Assembly: GCF_031954365.1 (NCBI RefSeq)
Contig: NZ_JAUSVZ010000020.1
Direction: 5' to 3' (one strand)
Source of the DNA: Brevibacillus aydinogluensis
Lineage (GTDB): Bacteria; Bacillota; Bacilli; Brevibacillales; Brevibacillaceae
DNA: 64,000 nucleotides
Both the position numbers and the translations under genes were made by a program. This document shows, piece after piece, positions 49,850-58,278 of the stretch. The first letter of the stretch is position 1, and the number at the start of each line of letters is the position of its first letter. A model generated the notes under the pieces. The model was not told where the DNA came from. It saw only the letters and a list, made by a program, of their open reading frames with translations, and did not search any database.

Positions 49850-50095
49850 TCAGTCCTCGTCTTTCACATCGTAGCTTTCAGGAATGGGCTCGTTTCGGGT
49901 CGCCTCCTCCCATTCCCTCAGTTTGCGGATCTGTTCCAGATGATGTTGAAACTGGTCCTTGTTGATCAGGTATTCTTCGCCGTTGTGAACGGCACGGATG
50001 CGTCCCTCGCGGATTTTTTCCAGAATAAACGTCTCCGGCAGTTCCAGGTAGGCAGCGGTCTCGGACACAGTCAGGTACGTCTTATTGCTTTCCAC
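49850..50095 (-). CDS. Excisionase-type helix-turn-helix protein
   Basis: 81 residues from the GTG at 50095. TYLTVSETAAYLELPETFILEKIREGRIRAVHNGEEYLINKDQF is a MerR/excisionase-like (HTH_17) winged helix, followed by a charged tail. It overlaps the end of pgi by 14 bases and is probably coupled to it. Not linked to any visible prophage; its target is unknown. Confidence 0.8.
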   Translation of the reverse strand: MESNKTYLTVSETAAYLELPETFILEKIREGRIRAVHNGEEYLINKDQFQHHLEQIRKLREWEEATRNEPIPESYDVKDED

Positions 50096-51443
50096 GCAGT
50101 CTCGCTTCCAGTGCTGCTTTTTGCTGTTCATACCCCGGTTTGCCCAGCAGGGCGAACATGTTCGCCTTGTAGGCTTCCACTCCGGGTTGGTCAAACGGGT
50201 TGACCCCGAGCAGATATCCGCTAATGCCGCATGCCTTTTCAAAGAAGTAGATCAGCTCACCGAGATGGTAGGCCGTCGCTTCCGGAATTTCCACCACGAG
50301 GTTGGGCACGCCGCCGTCCACATGGGCCAGGAGCGTTCCCTCAAACGCTTTTTTGTTGACGAAGTCCATGCCCTTGCCGGCGAGAAAATTCAACCCGTCG
50401 AGATCGTCCGGATCTTCGCTGATCGTAACGTCCACCGCCGGCTTGGACACAGCCACCACTGTTTCAAACAGGTGGCGCATGCCGTCCTGGATGTATTGTC
50501 CCAGCGAGTGCAGATCGGCGGAGAACTCGGCAGATGCAGGAAAAATCCCCTTGCCGTCCTTGCCCTCCGACTCGCCGAACAGCTGCTTCCACCACTCGGC
50601 AAAATAGCGGAACTGCGGCTCGTAGCTGACCAGCAGCTCGACGGTTTTGCCTTTGCGGTAGAGCGCGTTGCGGACAGCCGCGTACTGGTAGCACGGATTG
50701 TCTTCCAGAACAGGCGTCAGGTAACGCTCGCGGGCAGCAGCAGCGCCCTGCATCAGCGCATCGATATCGGCGCCGCTCACGGCAATCGGCAAAAGACCTA
50801 CTGCAGTCAGCACGGAGTAGCGTCCGCCGACGTCGTCGGGGATGACGAACGTTTCGTACCCTTCCTCGTCAGCCAGCCGTTTCAACGCGCCTTTCGCCTT
50901 GTCCGTAGTCGCGTAGATGCGTTTTTTCGCTTCCTCACGTCCGTATTTTTTCTCCAACCAGGCGCGGAACAGACGAAACGCGATGGCCGGTTCCGTCGTG
51001 GTGCCCGATTTGGAGATGACATTAATGGACACGTCTTTCCCTTCGAGAACATCCATCAGATGGGAGACGTAGACCGGGCTGATATTGTTGCCGACGAAGT
51101 AAATTTCCGGCGTGCGCCGTTTGGACTTGGGCAGCAGGTTGTAAAAGTGGTGGCCCAGCACATCCACGACGGCTTTGGCCCCCAGGTACGAACCGCCGAT
51201 CCCGATGACCAGCAGCACATCAGACTCCGCTTGAATTTTCGCGGCTGCCTGTTTGATCCGTTCATATTCATCCTTGTCATAGTGAATGGGCAAATCGACC
51301 CAGCCGAGAAAATCACTGCCAGCCCCCGTCTTGTTGTGCAACAACTCGTGTGCCTGTTTGATTGCAGGGGCAAGCTGTGTCCATTCGTGCGGCCGGACAA
51401 AGCCCAGAGCATTCGAGCAGTCGAAACGAAGAACTTGGTTCAT
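50082..51443 (-). CDS. pgi: Glucose-6-phosphate isomerase
   Basis: 453 residues. It has VLLVIGIGGSYLGAKAVVDVL, INVISKSGTTTEPAIAFRL (the SIS-type sugar-phosphate site) and the C-terminal GVNPFDQPGVEAYKANMFALLG with the conserved Gln and Lys. It interconverts glucose-6-P and fructose-6-P. ATG at 51443 with ATGGAGGG 6 bases upstream is favoured over a GTG/ATG 12 bases earlier. Confidence 0.95.
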   Translation of the reverse strand: MNQVLRFDCSNALGFVRPHEWTQLAPAIKQAHELLHNKTGAGSDFLGWVDLPIHYDKDEYERIKQAAAKIQAESDVLLVIGIGGSYLGAKAVVDVLGHHFYNLLPKSKRRTPEIYFVGNNISPVYVSHLMDVLEGKDVSINVISKSGTTTEPAIAFRLFRAWLEKKYGREEAKKRIYATTDKAKGALKRLADEEGYETFVIPDDVGGRYSVLTAVGLLPIAVSGADIDALMQGAAAARERYLTPVLEDNPCYQYAAVRNALYRKGKTVELLVSYEPQFRYFAEWWKQLFGESEGKDGKGIFPASAEFSADLHSLGQYIQDGMRHLFETVVAVSKPAVDVTISEDPDDLDGLNFLAGKGMDFVNKKAFEGTLLAHVDGGVPNLVVEIPEATAYHLGELIYFFEKACGISGYLLGVNPFDQPGVEAYKANMFALLGKPGYEQQKAALEARLRGKQ

Positions 51444-51558
51444 GGTTCCCTCCATAAAAAGACATGTTTGTATCTGTTTCTCATCTTATCATGTTTACCT
51501 TTGAGCCGGCAGAGAAAGAAGTCGGATCTGTCCTGCGGCGAAGAAATCTGCCGCATAA

Positions 51559-51577
51559 TTGTGAACATTTTGTGAAC
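51559..51577. promoter_or_regulatory. Paired TTCACA repeats (PhoP-box-like)
   Basis: On the minus strand TTCACA occurs twice with 11-base period (TTCACA, five bases, TTCACA), as in the TT[ACT]ACA direct repeats bound by PhoP in Bacillus. Only two repeats are seen; functional boxes usually have four. It lies between pgi and the exporter genes. Confidence 0.3.
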
Positions 51578-51626
51578 GATTCCAACCCAATTGTTACCTT
51601 TTCCCTTCAGCCGCGTAAAACCATTC

Positions 51627-51649
51627 GAATCTTATCATTTGAATCTTAT
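51627..51649. repeat. Direct repeat GAATCTTAT upstream of the exporter operon
   Basis: GAATCTTAT at 51627-51635 and 51641-51649, 14 bases apart, just upstream of the first exporter gene and probably overlapping its promoter. Could be an operator. Confidence 0.35.
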
Positions 51650-51678
51650 ATCATGATGGATCAAGGAGACAGGATCGT

Positions 51679-52953
51679 ATGAAAAAACGCTGGTGGATCG
51701 TCGGCTCCGTCGCTGTCGTACTGGGCGTGGGAGCCGCAAGCATGGCCCTGTTGGGCTCACCGCAGGGAGCAGGAATGCCTGTAAGCGTGGGAAAGGTCAC
51801 CACGGCCGCGCTGGAGACCAAGGTACTCACCTCCGGGATCGTCACTGTCGCAGACAAGCAACGGGTATACGCCAATGTCAGCGGAATCCTGCGCGAGTTT
51901 GCCGTGAAGGAGGGGGATGTCGTCAAAAAGGGACAGGTCATCGGCAAGATCGACACGTCTGACGTGGAAAGCCGGATCATGGAGATCGACGCGCAGATCG
52001 AACTGGCCCGGGCCAACCTGTCCAAGGCACAGGCCGGCAGCGAACCGGAAGAACTGGAGCAGGAGCGGGAGCGCGTCGCCCAGGCGGAGCGGGATTACGA
52101 CAATGCCAAACGGGAGTACGAGCGCATCCGGCAGCTGCATGAGTCAGGCGCCACTACCCAGCAGGAGCTGGACAAGGCGAAGGCGCAGCTGGACTCGGCG
52201 CTGTCTCAACTCAACGTGACCAGGCAGCAGTACGCGCTGAAACAAAAAGGGCCGCGCAAGGAAGAGATCGCCTCCCTGCAGGCACAGATCAACTCCCGCC
52301 TGGCGGAGAAGGCCCTATTGGAAAAAGAACGCGTGCAAAGCGTGCTGGTCGCCCCGACCGACGGCACAGTCATCGACCGGGCCGCAGAAAACAGCCAATA
52401 CGTGAACAAGGGAACGGAAATCCTGACGATCGCCAATCTGAACCACCTGTTGATCGAAGCGGACATCAACGAGTCCGACGTCAGCAAGATCAAACTCGGG
52501 CAAACTGCGGTGATCGAAGGCAGCGCGCTGGGCAAGCAAAGGCTGAACGCCAAGGTGATCCGCATCTCCCCGATCGCCGTCACGACGCCAAACAGCTCGG
52601 GACAAGGAGAAAAGACCCGGGTAAAAGTGACGCTGGAACCAAGCGGAGACTTGTCCGCCTTGAAACCTGGCTTTCACGTCGACATCGACATATCCGTGCA
52701 AAAGATCGACAACGCCCGGCAGGTGCCGATCGAAGCGGTGCAGCAGGAAGCGGACGGCAGCACGTTTGTCTGGGTGGCGGAAAACGGCGCGGCGAAAAAG
52801 CGGAAAGTGACCGTGGGCGTGGAAAACGAGCTGTTCGCTGAGATCACGTCGGGATTGAAAGGGGACGAACAAGTGATTCTCGGTCCGTTTGACACCCTCC
52901 AGGAGAACGCACCGGTCCTGCCATCCGAGGAACCGCAGAATTCGGGCATCTAA
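51679..52953 (+). CDS. Membrane fusion protein of an ABC exporter (YknX/MacA-like)
   Basis: 424 residues. N-terminal membrane anchor (WWIVGSVAVVLGVGAASMALLG), barrel-sandwich/lipoyl halves (GILREFAVKEGDVVKKGQVIGKID and SVLVAPTDGTVIDRAAENSQYV) separated by a long coiled coil (about residues 95-215), then a beta-barrel and a C-terminal domain. First gene of a three-gene exporter; bridges the extracellular face with the permease. Confidence 0.92.
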   Translation: MKKRWWIVGSVAVVLGVGAASMALLGSPQGAGMPVSVGKVTTAALETKVLTSGIVTVADKQRVYANVSGILREFAVKEGDVVKKGQVIGKIDTSDVESRIMEIDAQIELARANLSKAQAGSEPEELEQERERVAQAERDYDNAKREYERIRQLHESGATTQQELDKAKAQLDSALSQLNVTRQQYALKQKGPRKEEIASLQAQINSRLAEKALLEKERVQSVLVAPTDGTVIDRAAENSQYVNKGTEILTIANLNHLLIEADINESDVSKIKLGQTAVIEGSALGKQRLNAKVIRISPIAVTTPNSSGQGEKTRVKVTLEPSGDLSALKPGFHVDIDISVQKIDNARQVPIEAVQQEADGSTFVWVAENGAAKKRKVTVGVENELFAEITSGLKGDEQVILGPFDTLQENAPVLPSEEPQNSGI

Positions 52954-52980
52954 CCTGTTCGGAAGAAAGGAGGTCGACCG

Positions 52981-53700
52981 ATGCTGCACGTCGAAGGCCT
53001 GACAAAATCGTACAAGACGGGCGAGTCGGTACTGCCCATCCTGAAAGGTGTCTCGCTCACCGTGGAAAAAGGGGAATTCGTCGCCATCATGGGGCCGTCC
53101 GGCTCCGGCAAATCGACATTCATGAACATGCTCGGCTGCCTCGACAGACCTGATTCCGGCACCTACACGCTGGACGGGATTGAAGTCAGCAAACTGTCCG
53201 ACAAGCAGCTCGCGCAGGTGCGCAATCAAAAAATTGGCTTCGTCTTTCAATCCTTTAATCTCCTGCCCCGTTCCACGGCGCTGCACAACGTGGAACTGCC
53301 GATGATGTACGCCGGTGTAGGACGGTCGGAACGGCGAAAACGGGCACTGGAAGCGCTGGAGCGGGTCGGACTGGCTGAACGCGTCCACCACAAGCCGACA
53401 CAGCTCTCCGGGGGGCAGCGGCAGCGCGTGGCCATTGCCCGCGCGCTGGTAAATCGGCCGTCCATCCTGTTGGCTGACGAGCCGACCGGCAACCTGGACA
53501 GCCGCTCCGGCACCGAAATCATGGCCATGTTTCAGGAACTGCACAGCCAGGGCGTCACCATCATCCTGGTTACGCACGAGCCGGACATCGCCCAGCACGC
53601 GGAACGCATCGTCACATTCAAGGACGGCGTCATCATCCGCGACGAACGGGTGGAAAACCGGCTGATTGCCGTTCCGTCCGACGAGGTGATCACGACATGA
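52981..53700 (+). CDS. ABC exporter ATPase (YknY/MacB-type)
   Basis: 239 residues. Walker A GPSGSGKST, signature LSGGQRQRVAIARAL, Walker B ILLADEPTGNLD, switch His in VTHEPD. It belongs to the LolD/MacB family that pairs with FtsX-like permeases. AAGGAGG before the ATG. Overlaps the next gene by 4 bases. Confidence 0.95.
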   Translation: MLHVEGLTKSYKTGESVLPILKGVSLTVEKGEFVAIMGPSGSGKSTFMNMLGCLDRPDSGTYTLDGIEVSKLSDKQLAQVRNQKIGFVFQSFNLLPRSTALHNVELPMMYAGVGRSERRKRALEALERVGLAERVHHKPTQLSGGQRQRVAIARALVNRPSILLADEPTGNLDSRSGTEIMAMFQELHSQGVTIILVTHEPDIAQHAERIVTFKDGVIIRDERVENRLIAVPSDEVITT

Positions 53701-54884
53701 ACGTCTGGGAAAGTTTTCGCACCGCCCTGGAAGGCATTTGGGCAAACAAGATGCGCTCCGGCTTGACTATGCTGGGGATCGTGATCGGGATTACTTCAGT
53801 GATCGCCGTCACCGCCCTGGGGGAAGGCGGACAGAAAGCCATCATCAGCGAGATGGAGAAATTCGGTCAAAACTCGTTCAACGTCTTTGTTGATTACAAC
53901 AGCAAGCAAGAGCATGCGCCGGAAGACCTTACGGTAGAGGACGCCGACGTGCTGAGCAAAATCAGTCCCAACATCGAACACATCGTGCCGATGAACCAAT
54001 CCATGGCAATGCTCAAGGGACCAAAAAAGGAAGAGCGCGTCAACCTGTATGCCACGACGGCCGATTTTCCCAAGGTGCAGCCGACCATTAAAGTGTCCAA
54101 AGGACGTTTTTTCAGCGCCGCCGATGACAAGGAACTGCGGGCGGTGATCGTTCTGGAGGAAGAACTGGCACAGAAGCTGTTCGGCCAGATGAACCCGTTG
54201 GGCCAGCGCGTCCGCATGGGCAGCACCTCGCTGGTGGTGATCGGCACGTTCAAGGAAGACAAGTTTCGCTTTGACGTGGAGCAGTCCTACAGCGCCTACC
54301 TGCCCATCCGGTTTGACCAGAGCCGCTACGAAGAGCCATGGGTCAGCTACCTGATCGGCAAGGCCACCGACAAGGAGTCGGTCAATGCCGCCATGCAGCA
54401 GGCGATCCAGTACCTGAGCCGCAAGCACCAGAAAGAAAACCACTACCGGGCCGTGAGCATGCAGCAGCAGGTCAGCCAGTTCAACCAGGTGACCGGCATA
54501 CTGACGACGGTGTTCAGCGTGATCGCGGGCATTTCGCTGGTCGTCGGCGGCGTGGGCGTCATGAACATCATGCTCGTCTCCGTCACCGAGCGGACCCGCG
54601 AGATCGGCATTCGCAAAGCGCTGGGAGCGCGACGAAGTGACATTCTCGTCCAGTTTCTGATCGAGTCGGTGATCGTCTGCCTGATTGGCGGGCTGATCGG
54701 CGTCCTGTTCGGTCTTGGCACCGCCGCGCTGATTTCCTACTTTGCCAAACTGCCGCCGCTCATGTCCTGGAACAGCGTGTTGATCGCCTTTGCCTTTTCC
54801 AGCGCGATCGGCATCTTCTTTGGCCTCTACCCGGCCAACAAGGCCGCCAAGCTGGACCCGATCGAGGCGCTGCGATACGAATAA
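53697..54884 (+). CDS. FtsX/MacB-type ABC permease (YknZ-like)
   Basis: 395 residues. One N-terminal helix (GLTMLGIVIGITSVIAVTALGEGG), a large extracellular MacB_PCD domain (about 45-240) and three C-terminal helices (GISLVVGGVGVMNIMLVSVTERTREIGIRKALGA; then two more). With the two preceding genes it forms a mechanotransmission-type exporter; relatives protect against a toxic killing factor or export peptides or macrolides. Confidence 0.94.
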   Translation: MNVWESFRTALEGIWANKMRSGLTMLGIVIGITSVIAVTALGEGGQKAIISEMEKFGQNSFNVFVDYNSKQEHAPEDLTVEDADVLSKISPNIEHIVPMNQSMAMLKGPKKEERVNLYATTADFPKVQPTIKVSKGRFFSAADDKELRAVIVLEEELAQKLFGQMNPLGQRVRMGSTSLVVIGTFKEDKFRFDVEQSYSAYLPIRFDQSRYEEPWVSYLIGKATDKESVNAAMQQAIQYLSRKHQKENHYRAVSMQQQVSQFNQVTGILTTVFSVIAGISLVVGGVGVMNIMLVSVTERTREIGIRKALGARRSDILVQFLIESVIVCLIGGLIGVLFGLGTAALISYFAKLPPLMSWNSVLIAFAFSSAIGIFFGLYPANKAAKLDPIEALRYE

Positions 54885-54963
54885 CGACGCCTTCGCGGGG
54901 CACTTTCGCCCAACCGCACGGAAGCGTCCGCCTGCCTGATGGACATATCCCGAATCGAACGCA

Positions 54964-55170
54964 AAAAAAGCACCTGTAAGCGCTGAAGTGCACTCCATAT
55001 TGCAGACTGATCAGATCAGCATGTCTCGCCGCCGCACGAAGAACGTCTTCAGCTCAACAAAAAAGCAAACGCCTGCAGCGTACAGGCGTCAGCTTGCTGC
55101 CCAACGGCAGGGCGTTTCTTCATGTCTGCATCTATGGGAGTTTGACCATAGCGCTTGCAGGTGCTTTTTC
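54964..55170. repeat. Imperfect long inverted repeat (possible MITE)
   Basis: AAAAAAGCACCTGTAAGCGCT at the left end and its near-complement at 55150-55170 match at 19-20 of 21 positions in inverted orientation. Further ACTCC and TGCAGAC matches continue inwards. The enclosed 165 bases carry no gene, only a terminator. No flanking target duplication was found. Confidence 0.5.
55056..55089 (-). terminator. Terminator of the small two-helix protein gene
   Basis: On the minus strand ACGCCTG pairs with CAGGCGT around TACGCTG, followed by TTGCTTTTTTG. Confidence 0.75.
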
Positions 55171-55348
55171 AATAGAGCGCCGGAGTGTCCGTGACCAGTT
55201 TCAGGAGAAAAAAGAGCGTTATCCCCACGCTGGCCACCGTCCACCAGAGCCATTTGCTTTCGGGCTTGCCCTCCTTGTATATGCCGATCAGCCGCCAAGT
55301 GCCTACCGCCACGCAGAAGATGCTGACAAACAGCAGGATTGTCCCCAT
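55169..55348 (-). CDS. Small two-helix membrane protein
   Basis: 59 residues: helix TILLFVSIFCVAVGTWRLIGIY, a charged loop KEGKPESK, helix WLWWTVASVGITLFFLLKLV. A GGGGGGAG site precedes the ATG and a terminator follows. Not recognised; the turn and layout resemble many small Bacillales membrane proteins. Confidence 0.55.
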   Translation of the reverse strand: MGTILLFVSIFCVAVGTWRLIGIYKEGKPESKWLWWTVASVGITLFFLLKLVTDTPALY

Positions 55349-55410
55349 GGGGCTCCCCCCTTCCCTTCTTATAGCTATATGGGAAAGGCGGGGAAAAAAT
55401 CCCTGTACGC

Positions 55411-55500
55411 CTATCTGTCCTTTTTCCCCAGTCGGGACAAGATTTCGCGTCCCCGCTCCTTGAGTGATTCATCCTTGAGTGTGAGCTGCCGCTTTTTCAT
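55411..55500 (-). CDS. Possible 29-residue basic peptide
   Basis: ATG at 55500 gives MKKRQLTLKDESLKERGREI plus nine residues. It lies 53 bases downstream of the yqkE-like gene in the same direction. The ribosome site is weak, so it may not be translated. Confidence 0.25.
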   Translation of the reverse strand: MKKRQLTLKDESLKERGREILSRLGKKDR

Positions 55501-55553
55501 CAGGCCGTTTTTCGACGTGTCCGGCCGCTGCCTCCGTCCGTCCGCGCCCGCCG

Positions 55554-55826
55554 TCAATTGTACTTGCCTCCGCCTTTTTTCTCATACTCTTCCAGCAGTT
55601 CGGCAAAGCTCTTGTTGCGCTCCCGCTCTTCCTGCTCCCGCCGTCTGCGCTCCGCTGCTTCCTGTTCTTCCCGCTCGCGGGCCGCTTTTACCTCCCGCTC
55701 CAGCATTTTCAGCTTGTCTAACGCTTCCTGGCTCAGCATCTCTTTCAGGTTCAAACCCGTTTTCACCTCCGCGGCAGCCGGTTGTGCCGTCGGCCGCTGC
55801 GGTTGGCGCCGCTGTTTCTTCGCCAT
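55554..55826 (-). CDS. yqkE: YqkE family protein (DUF3886)
   Basis: 90 residues, highly charged. LNLKEMLSQEALDKLKMLEREVK is followed by an Arg/Glu-rich helix and the family-typical NKSFAELLEEYEKKGGGKYN end. Function unknown. ATG at 55826 has GAAAGGAGAG; the longer open frame upstream is unsupported. Divergent from the spore-protein gene. Confidence 0.82.
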   Translation of the reverse strand: MAKKQRRQPQRPTAQPAAAEVKTGLNLKEMLSQEALDKLKMLEREVKAAREREEQEAAERRRREQEERERNKSFAELLEEYEKKGGGKYN

Positions 55827-55880
55827 GGTCCATTCTCTCCTTTCACCGTTTGCTTGTTCATCATTACTGCTGCTTCCGGT

Positions 55881-55887
55881 CATACTA
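55881..55887 (+). promoter_or_regulatory. Sigma-G/F-type -10 element of the SspK-like gene
   Basis: CATACTA matches the forespore -10 pattern CATNNTA exactly; a loose -35 (TCATC region) lies about 18 bases upstream. It is 31 bases before the start of a predicted small acid-soluble spore protein. Confidence 0.5.
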
Positions 55888-55917
55888 ACACCAAGCGACA
55901 CAAGAGGAGGGCAGATG

Positions 55918-56049
55918 ATGGTACGCAATAAGGAAAAAGATTTCGGCAAGTCCCCCGGAATCAGCAGGCCGAAAGCCCAGTCCGAAGCGATCCGCTCTGA
56001 CGGCTCCATCAATAGTGAACCACAAGAGCGGCTAAAAGAAAACCGGTAA
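55918..56049 (+). CDS. sspK: Small acid-soluble spore protein K-like
   Basis: 43 residues, very hydrophilic. MVRNKEKDFG, RSDGSIN and PQERLKENR correspond to the start, middle and end of SspK-type minor SASPs as I recall them (RNKxKGFP, KRxDGxxN, PQERMRxSG). Expected in the forespore. GAGGAGGG before ATG 55918; ATG 55915 is less well spaced. Confidence 0.7.
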   Translation: MVRNKEKDFGKSPGISRPKAQSEAIRSDGSINSEPQERLKENR

Positions 56050-56091
56050 GAGCAACAGGCGCAAAACCTTCGCCCGGAGGAGATGCTCACG

Positions 56092-56454
56092 ATGGACCGC
56101 AAGCAAAAGACGGAACAAAAGACGGAAGTGAATAAAGACGTCTCGATCGATGGCACGCTTCCCCATCAGATTAACGCACCTGATTTTAAAAACTCGACCC
56201 GCTCCATGCAAAAACCGTTCGTCAACGAACACGGCATCGTGATCGGCGACAGCTTTTACAATTCACCCGAATCGCCGCTCAACCAGTGGAGCACAGAGAC
56301 AGACCCCTCCGTCATGGCCGGCGACAAATGGGTTCACCCGACCAATGACATCGGCTGGAATACGGCGGAAAACAAGGAGCTGCTGGAAGACAAGCCGCCC
56401 CAAGGAGTGCCGTTCATGCACCCGACTCACGACGTCAGCATGGGCAAGGATTGA
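56092..56454 (+). CDS. DUF3905 domain protein
   Basis: 120 residues. GIVIGDSFYNSPESPLNQWS, DPSVMAGDKWVHPTNDIGWN and PPQGVPFMHPTHDVS are the DUF3905 signature; the function is unknown and the family is restricted to spore formers as far as I recall. ATG at 56092 gives proper spacing from CGGAGGAG. It follows the SspK-like gene by 42 bases. Confidence 0.82.
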   Translation: MDRKQKTEQKTEVNKDVSIDGTLPHQINAPDFKNSTRSMQKPFVNEHGIVIGDSFYNSPESPLNQWSTETDPSVMAGDKWVHPTNDIGWNTAENKELLEDKPPQGVPFMHPTHDVSMGKD

Positions 56455-56463
56455 CGAGAACAT

Positions 56464-56493
56464 GCGCCGCTGTGCCATCAGCGGCGCTTTTTC
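56464..56493 (+). terminator. Terminator after the DUF3905 gene
   Basis: GCGCCGCTG pairs with CAGCGGCGC around TGCCAT, followed by TTTTTC. Confidence 0.9.
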
Positions 56494-56543
56494 CCGTATA
56501 TGGTACAATAGATGGACATGATCTGTGAGAGAGGAGTTCCATC

Positions 56544-56843
56544 ATGAGCATCCACGTGACCATCGAACCGGCGTTTGCCCAGGCCTACCAGCGATACGCT
56601 GGATTCCGCCCCGGCGACACGCTGCGCTTGTACGTCCGCACGGGCGGTCCCGGCACCGGCGGCCTGTTTTATGCGATTGAAAAAGACGAGGAGCAGCCGG
56701 GCGACGCAATCTTTGAGGTGGAGGGTATGCGCTTTGTCATTCGCCCGAACGACTTCTGGTACTTTGACGGCGCCGAACTGCGCTACAACGCCTTGTACGG
56801 GGAATACGGCTTTACCTTTCACAATCCGCGGCTGGACACATAG
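56544..56843 (+). CDS. HesB/YneR-like protein without cysteines
   Basis: 99 residues with the A-type carrier fold order: PGDTLRLYVRTGG, GLFYAIEKDEEQPGD, FVIRPNDFWYFDGAELRYN. It resembles B. subtilis YneR-type proteins. None of the three iron-sulfur-binding cysteines of IscA/HesB is present, so cluster binding is unlikely. AGAGAGGAG before the ATG. Confidence 0.75.
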   Translation: MSIHVTIEPAFAQAYQRYAGFRPGDTLRLYVRTGGPGTGGLFYAIEKDEEQPGDAIFEVEGMRFVIRPNDFWYFDGAELRYNALYGEYGFTFHNPRLDT

Positions 56844-56960
56844 ACACTTCAGCAGCCGCCCGACCGGGCCCGAGATCAGCCGCCCCCTTGCCGGGAAACT
56901 TTTCCCGCCGTTGTACGTATACCGAATAGAGTCTAGCATTACCGTTCGGGAGGAACTGGC

Positions 56961-58079
56961 ATGAACAAAACCAGGTCAGCTCTGGTAATCCTTGGCGTTT
57001 TTCTGCTGACCAAACTGAAATGGGTTGTAGGACTGTTAAAATTTTCAAAGTTCGGCACGACGCTGCTGTCGATGCTCATCAGCCTGTGGGTGTACGCCTG
57101 GATGTACGGGTGGAAATTCGCAGCAGCTCTCGTCTATTTGATATTTGTCCATGAAATGGGGCACGTCATCGCTGCCAAACGCAAGGGGATCAAGGTATCG
57201 CCTGCGGTGTTCATTCCCTTTGCCGGCGCGTTTATTGCGATAAAGGACCAGCCGCGTGACGCCGCCACTGAAGCGTATTTGGCATACGGCGGACCGCTGG
57301 CTGGCATGCTTGCCTTTTTGCCTGCCCTTCCCCTTTATTGGTGGACGCATGATCCGTTCTGGGTGCTGGTCATCTATCTCGGTGCGTTGCTCAACCTGTT
57401 TAACCTGCTGCCCGTATCGCCGCTGGACGGCGGACGGGTCGTCTCTGTGCTGTCCACCAAAATCTGGTTGATCGGCCTGCTGGCGCTGGGGTTCATGATG
57501 TTTGTCAGCCCCAGCCCGATGATCGTCATCATTTTTATCTTCGGAGCGATGACCTGGTGGAGCCGTGCGCGGGAAGGGTACCGGCAGCGCGTGCTGCGTT
57601 ATGAAAAGGAAAAGCTGGAAGGCGTACTGCAGGAGATTGCCCACTGGCCGCAGCTCGACTCGTCGATTGAGACCCGGGAACGGCTCAGCGCCGAAAAACA
57701 GAAGGCTTTTGCCATCCCGGTTCCCAAAGGGTTCGCTATCCCGTTTTTGCAGGATGACAAACGTTTTGTCCGCGAACGCATCGCCATGGACAAAGAGTAT
57801 GCGGAGCGGATCTGGGAATTGTTCCGGAAGTGGGAGCACGAACCGGTGCTGTTTGTGGACGGTGATCCGTCCCGTCCCGTTCCCTCTCCGCTGCTCACCG
57901 AAGCAGAACAGTCCACCCGCCAACAGCTGGCCCGGGTGGAGGAGCAGCTGCACCGTCTGACCACGTATTATGAGGCACCTGCCTCCACCAAGTGGAAAGT
58001 GCTGATCGCCTATCTCGCCCTGGCCGGCGTACTCTCCGCCTTTTTCGTCTACGGCCAGCACCTGCTGGGCGTGCGCTGA
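56961..58079 (+). CDS. Site-2 protease family intramembrane metalloprotease (M50)
   Basis: 372 residues. Zinc site HEMGH (about 71-75) in YLIFVHEMGHVIAAKRKGIKV and the third ligand in NLLPVSPLDGGRVVSVL. About five membrane helices in the first 215 residues, then a cytosolic domain of 130 residues and a final helix near the C-terminus. No PDZ or CBS domain. Substrate unknown. Confidence 0.88.
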   Translation: MNKTRSALVILGVFLLTKLKWVVGLLKFSKFGTTLLSMLISLWVYAWMYGWKFAAALVYLIFVHEMGHVIAAKRKGIKVSPAVFIPFAGAFIAIKDQPRDAATEAYLAYGGPLAGMLAFLPALPLYWWTHDPFWVLVIYLGALLNLFNLLPVSPLDGGRVVSVLSTKIWLIGLLALGFMMFVSPSPMIVIIFIFGAMTWWSRAREGYRQRVLRYEKEKLEGVLQEIAHWPQLDSSIETRERLSAEKQKAFAIPVPKGFAIPFLQDDKRFVRERIAMDKEYAERIWELFRKWEHEPVLFVDGDPSRPVPSPLLTEAEQSTRQQLARVEEQLHRLTTYYEAPASTKWKVLIAYLALAGVLSAFFVYGQHLLGVR

Positions 58080-58278
58080 CAAGCTGCTATTTTCCGTACA
58101 GGCCTCTGCGGTCGGTTGCGGGAGCAAAAACGGGTGAGACGGCCACCTTACCGCTGTTTTTTCCGGACAGCGGGTCCCCAGGGGGCGGAATGACGGTTTT
58201 TCGGCTTTGTGCATCAGGGTTCCAATTTTGTAACATAAAAGTATACATCAAAATATTCCAGAGAGGATGACTGTTTAC

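Noticed and set aside
49850..50095. Excisionase-like gene as evidence of a prophage or integrative element
   Set aside because: No integrase, attachment repeats or phage genes are nearby; it is fused by overlap to pgi, a core gene.
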